Positions 59,793 to 64,000 of a stretch of DNA of 64,000 bases are shown in pieces (position 1 is the stretch's first letter; each line of letters starts with the position of its first letter). Source of the stretch: Saururus chinensis. Its lineage: Eukaryota; Streptophyta; Magnoliopsida; Piperales; Saururaceae. Where the stretch lies: contig CP141148.1 in assembly GCA_035235625.1 (NCBI GenBank), forward strand, positions 24,987,057 through 25,051,056. Reading direction: 5' to 3'. Made by a program: the position numbers and the translations under genes. The notes under the pieces are model-generated. The model worked only from the letters and a program-made list of their open reading frames with translations, was not told the DNA's origin and made no database searches.

Positions 59793-62200
59793 GTCACGCC
59801 CAAGGTTTTTCAACACATTTAATTTAAAATTTTACAAATATTTTATTTCGAAATATGGACATAAATCAAATAAACCAACAAAATTTAAAATGTGTGTAAA
59901 TGATTTTCGTAAACATATGACAAAAATAACATTCTCAGGCATGACCTAATACAAAAGCATACGAATAAAATCTACCATGGCCATAGGTTTCGAAAAACAA
60001 AAACCTCCCAAGCATCTCTGAGTACAAGTTCTTTCACAGTCTTAAAATCATTCGTACCGATATGTACAAGTCCAATATATTGCATTTGTCTCACCTTAAA
60101 CAATACATGAGATCGTAACACCAAACTTCACATAACCTCACCGCAATTTCGCTGCACTCCAAGTCGAGGAAGAATTATCCACCACGGGAAAAATTAAGTC
60201 TCATCAGCTAACGATCGACCTGCAAAAGCCTCTAGCCAAAGGGAATAAAAAGTTGGGGTGAGTATTTTTATACTTAGTAGAAAAATACCCAGTAGGGGAA
60301 AAATATATACATATATCAATGAACTCCGTAAGTTTATATACAGATGCTTCCATGCAATCACACATGAAGCAAAAAGAATAAGAAGTATAAATATAGTCAC
60401 GCATATAAATCATCGCACAAATCAAACTTACACTTACTCATATATCAAGCTCTTACACTTACACTCTGAATCAGTCTTATCAGCTTACTCGTACAAACAT
60501 ATGCTTACACATAAATGTACTCTTACATCTTCCATAGAAGCTTACACATACGCTTATGCTTACACTTACACTTACACTTATGCTTACCGTCTGAATCAAA
60601 GTCTCACAATCTTACACGTACAACTTACTCATAATCTAAAACATACTACTCTTACTATCGAACACATACTACCGACAACTGAAGCTCATTACCATTAATA
60701 AGCTCCAGCGTCAAAAAGGAGAGGAATGCCACTGGGGCGTCACCTTAACCTTCGGGGAGCAAGTAGACGCCATGGACTTTTCTGAAGGTAAGGCACACCT
60801 ATGCTCATGGGGCACAGGATCAAACAGGTAAGAGCAGGTCCATGATACTGCTTACCTGAGCGCGCAAATGCCCACTCTTTGGGGCCATACATTGCCAACA
60901 AGGGCCATACAGTGCCAACTAAGGGCGGAAAACATACAGTGCCACTATTGGGCAGGAATCTTACAGTGTCACTCTTGGGCAGAACATACAGTGCCATCTA
61001 TAGGCCGAAAACATACAAAGCCCGCGTAGGGGGGAAACTTACAGCGCTCTCAACAGAGCATTAAATGTCTGGGCCGAAATACGACACCAAGACTAAACTG
61101 AAAACATACATACGATTGCTCTTAAAAGAGCATCAGACGTCTGGTGCTTTATATAGCACACAGACAACATCCCGCAGGATAAACACCATGGCTAGACCAG
61201 GAAGGACACTCAGTCGATTACTTATCGACTGGCTCAAAACGGAACTTAATCCGTTGAAACCCTCAGTCTCGAACTTACAGCGTTACCAATTAGGGTTAAT
61301 TACCATTCAAGTTTATATTAGATAACTTATGCCTGTACAATTATGCTCGAAAAGACTACTATCTTACATTCTTCATCCAACCATGCTAGAAATACGCTCG
61401 TCCTGAAGTTCCAATCCATAAAGGTAGAATTTCTTTACTTAACTCATCCCCCACTCTTACACTTACAACCTTACCGATCTCTACATAGCCTTCCTTACTT
61501 AAACTCAAATTCCATACTGATAATTTTACCATCATACACTTACGGCCTTACAACTTACACCATCCACCTTAAAACAGAATATTCTTACTCAAACTCCTCA
61601 AATGAGACCCTTTTTGACTAAGTCATGTCATCAAACCCTTACTAATTCCTTACTCATAATTCTTTCATTATAATTTATATTACGTACATTATGCATGTAC
61701 AATTATGTCATTATCTCTTACTAACTCACGATTCCCCAAAGCGCTCTGAATGCTAAGTCTTCAACTTCTTGCTACCCCCGCATCTCCTAGTCGTCGCTTG
61801 AATGTGCCATCTGACTCAAACTGAACAACTTCTCCAATCTCATCAAATCAATCATTCGTCTTTCAATCTTGTCGTTCCTTGCCCGACATACAAATCACAA
61901 TTTCCATGTTATAACTTACGAAGTACCCCTTAGCCAAACTTACTATCAAATACTTCTACTCGTGCCCATCAATCACATACCACCAGTCCACAACAAAGAT
62001 CACCCGCTCTGATCACATACATACGATTCATAGCAACTTACTACGTGCCCTTAATCATTAACATACGCACACAATTCGCATACATACAACATGCTTTTAT
62101 AGTTAGCATAATCATATAAAACATTTAATTATAAACTCCTAGCATGCTACTACACAATCAAAGCATGCTATAATGAAATTACGAGTTCAAGGTCCCCTAC
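59793..62200. repeat. Gypsy-type LTR-like repeat, copy 2
   Basis: It begins TGTCACGCCCAAGGTTTTTC and follows copy 1 (23296-24650) in layout: CTTACTCGTA-rich middle, then GCGTCACCTTAACC, GCCATGGACTTTTC, GCTCATGGGGCACA and ACTTACCTGAGCGC. A series of near-repeats (CATACAGTGCCA, about every 30-40 bases) lies at 60.88-61.0 kb. The right boundary is unclear and no coding region is seen. It is a fossil. Confidence 0.5.
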
Positions 62201-64000
62201 CTCGTAATCCACAGGAGTTTGATGGCAAGTAAACGATGGTGGCGACGTCGATAGCGGAATAGGTAGCCAAAAGCATCGCACTGAGAGAGTTGTTGTGTCC
62301 CGAGGATTTTCAAAGATGCTGGAATTAATCTCAATAAAATTAGATTAATTACACTCAAAGCATAAGACCGCACATACTAGGGCGGGTAGACATAAGGTCA
62401 TGCCACTAGAAATGGCCAGAACGACCACGAATGGAGGCTGACTGATTGGAGGTCGGCCAATGGCTTAAAACACTTTGTTGGTGACAAAACATGAAAATGG
62501 GCCGCGGGCTACACCCAACGGCAGCAATTCTACATCATCGAAGCCTCACGAGGTGCCGGAGGGCTTTAACGATCATATTGCCTAGCAGTGGAGACGTTTC
62601 CTAAACATACATTGAGGCACTAAGGCCTGGCATAGGTGGCCAACAAAGGAGGCATCATTTCTTAACGCTACTCACAACCAGCTCATCGTACGAATATTCA
62701 TGCATCAAGCACGACTCACGGTGGAGGATATAGGCACGACATTGGTCGAGCCTTCGATGGGCTGAGTCTAATGGCTTATAATAATATTTCCCTTTGAAAG
62801 AATCAGAATTCGGGAACTCCTTCCCGTAAGTTTTGGGTCATGCTTAACAAAAGTGGGGTACAGAGCTTGAGTCGGGTTAGAATTAGTAGCCCTTGATGTC
62901 ACTGGACCGGGGTAAAGTCCACGTCGGTAGGACATACGGCCCAAGTCTATGCAACGTCAGGCGGGACACCGGGTTGGCCTGAAGTTGGGGTGGGTCACTC
63001 GACAGCGGTCACATGCATACCCCGAAGTTTAGGGGCATCTGGTGAGTGCTGAAGATGTGCAAAAGAGGCCAGGAGAGGCAGTGGTTCAATCCAAGGCGGC
63101 GGCCTTGCCGTCGCCGGTCTAGGAGAAGGCCAATGGCCGAAGATTAGCGGCACAGTGCTTCACAATACATCGGACGGGAAAAAGGGAAATTTTTATCCGG
63201 TTTGAAATAGGGTTGAGGGGGTTGAGTGAGGTGGCGGTCCTGCCATCACCAGACCGGAGGATGGCCAACGGCCGGTTGCAGTGGCTGGCCACCGGCGGCA
63301 CAAATAGCGGTCACAAAGAAAACTTATGACAAAAATCTACGGATGGGGAAAAATTCCGTCCGGATTGGCATCGGGCAGAGGAAGCTGAGGGAGGCGACGG
63401 CCGGACTAGGGGTGGCGGCCTTGCCATGGTTGGGCTAGCTCAGGCCGAAGGCCAGCCAATGGCGGCTAGCAGCTTGCGGCATTGCCGGTGGCTGCATCAC
63501 ACAGAAATAGAGAAACAAACACACACAAAAAATACGGCAGTGGCGTTTTTACCTCACACCGGTGACGGAGGGGCGAGGAGGCCGGGATGGAGGTGGCCGG
63601 TGTTCACACTGGTAGGGTGGAGATGTGGCAGCCATGCAGGCGGAGGTGGCGGCGGCGAATCTAGCAACTCCTCTTCACTGACTGAAATGAGGCGGAAGGA
63701 AAAGAGCGGTGGCGGACGGCGGAGAGGCCGGGACGGCAGTGGCCAGAGGTGGCTCTGGTCGGGGCAAAAAGTGTGGCGGCGGTCTGGACACCATGCAACC
63801 GCCGGCGACATCACTCGGAGCAAAATAAGGGCGCAATTCTCAGTTGGGCTGAAACGGAAAAAGGGGAGCGGAGCGGCGACAAGCAGCAAGGAGGCCGGGA
63901 CGGCGGTAGCCGGAGGTCCTCCTTGCCGGGACGGAGCTGTGGCGGCGAGCTTGCGTCCATGCAAGCGGAGGCGACGGCAAACCCGGCGGAAATCCGAAAA
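62201..64000. other. G/C-rich tail with degenerate repeats
   Basis: From about 63.06 kb the DNA is G/C-rich and repeats itself loosely. GGCGGCCTTGCC-type segments recur near 63098, 63231 and 63413. A GAGGCCGGGANGG...GCAAGCGGAGG segment occurs near 63577 and 63890. The 136-codon - strand frame at 63554-63964 is proline/arginine-rich and looks like a product of composition. It may be the continuation of the LTR-like repeat to its left. No gene is supported. Confidence 0.4.

Noticed and set aside
1-64000. tRNA, rRNA or other structured RNA genes
   Set aside because: None was recognised by reading; a covariance-model scan would be needed to exclude them.

Overview
The window is nuclear DNA of a flowering plant. 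It has GT-AG introns, long stretches of decayed transposons, and a GH3 auxin-conjugation gene and a UDP-glycosyltransferase gene that both look intact. The strong G+C bias in these two genes, in an otherwise A/T-rich background, suggests a monocot (inference). Only these two genes look whole. Everything else that resembles a host gene is a fragment, usually next to or inside a transposon.

0-11.6 kb: five exons of an ARABIDILLO-type armadillo-repeat protein lie on the + strand in permuted order, with the later exons at 3.3-3.9 kb and the earlier ones at 8.7-9.1 kb. A broken Mutator-like element, with its transposase on the - strand, separates them. At 10.4-11.6 kb a second Mutator-type element has terminal inverted repeats of about 115 bp and carries a captured L-type lectin domain fragment. 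It ends about 110 bp beyond the stop codon of the GH3 gene.

11.7-14.1 kb: a four-exon GH3 acyl-acid amido synthetase on the - strand (607 codons when spliced), with a TATA box about 80 bp upstream of the start codon.

14-31 kb: a CACTA-type end with TTAGCGACGC subterminal repeats, a Copia-like LTR fragment, the 3' end of a terpene synthase, a Stowaway MITE, a non-autonomous hAT element with a perfect 8-bp target duplication, a Gypsy-type LTR-like repeat, the regulatory half of a CIPK kinase gene, and a truncated UGT copy cut by a small LTR.

31-42 kb: an 8.5-kb CACTA-like element. It consists of repeated TTAGCGACGC-type motifs that alternate with pyrimidine-rich blocks in its left half and purine-rich blocks in its right half. 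It carries an internal LTR-like segment and no visible transposase.

42-54 kb: a 146-bp minisatellite, the intact UGT88-like gene, and a Stowaway-like element carrying a rubredoxin-like gene fragment just behind the UGT. The rest is mostly unassigned DNA, ending in an eight-copy 105-bp tandem repeat whose period keeps long reading frames open.

54-64 kb: an old, broken Ty1/Copia element with one recognisable LTR, followed by a Gypsy-type LTR-like repeat that matches the one at 23 kb, and a G/C-rich, repeat-rich tail.

The functions present (auxin conjugation, specialised-metabolite glycosylation) do not form an operon or cluster. The main theme is repeated capture and shuffling of host exons by DNA transposons.
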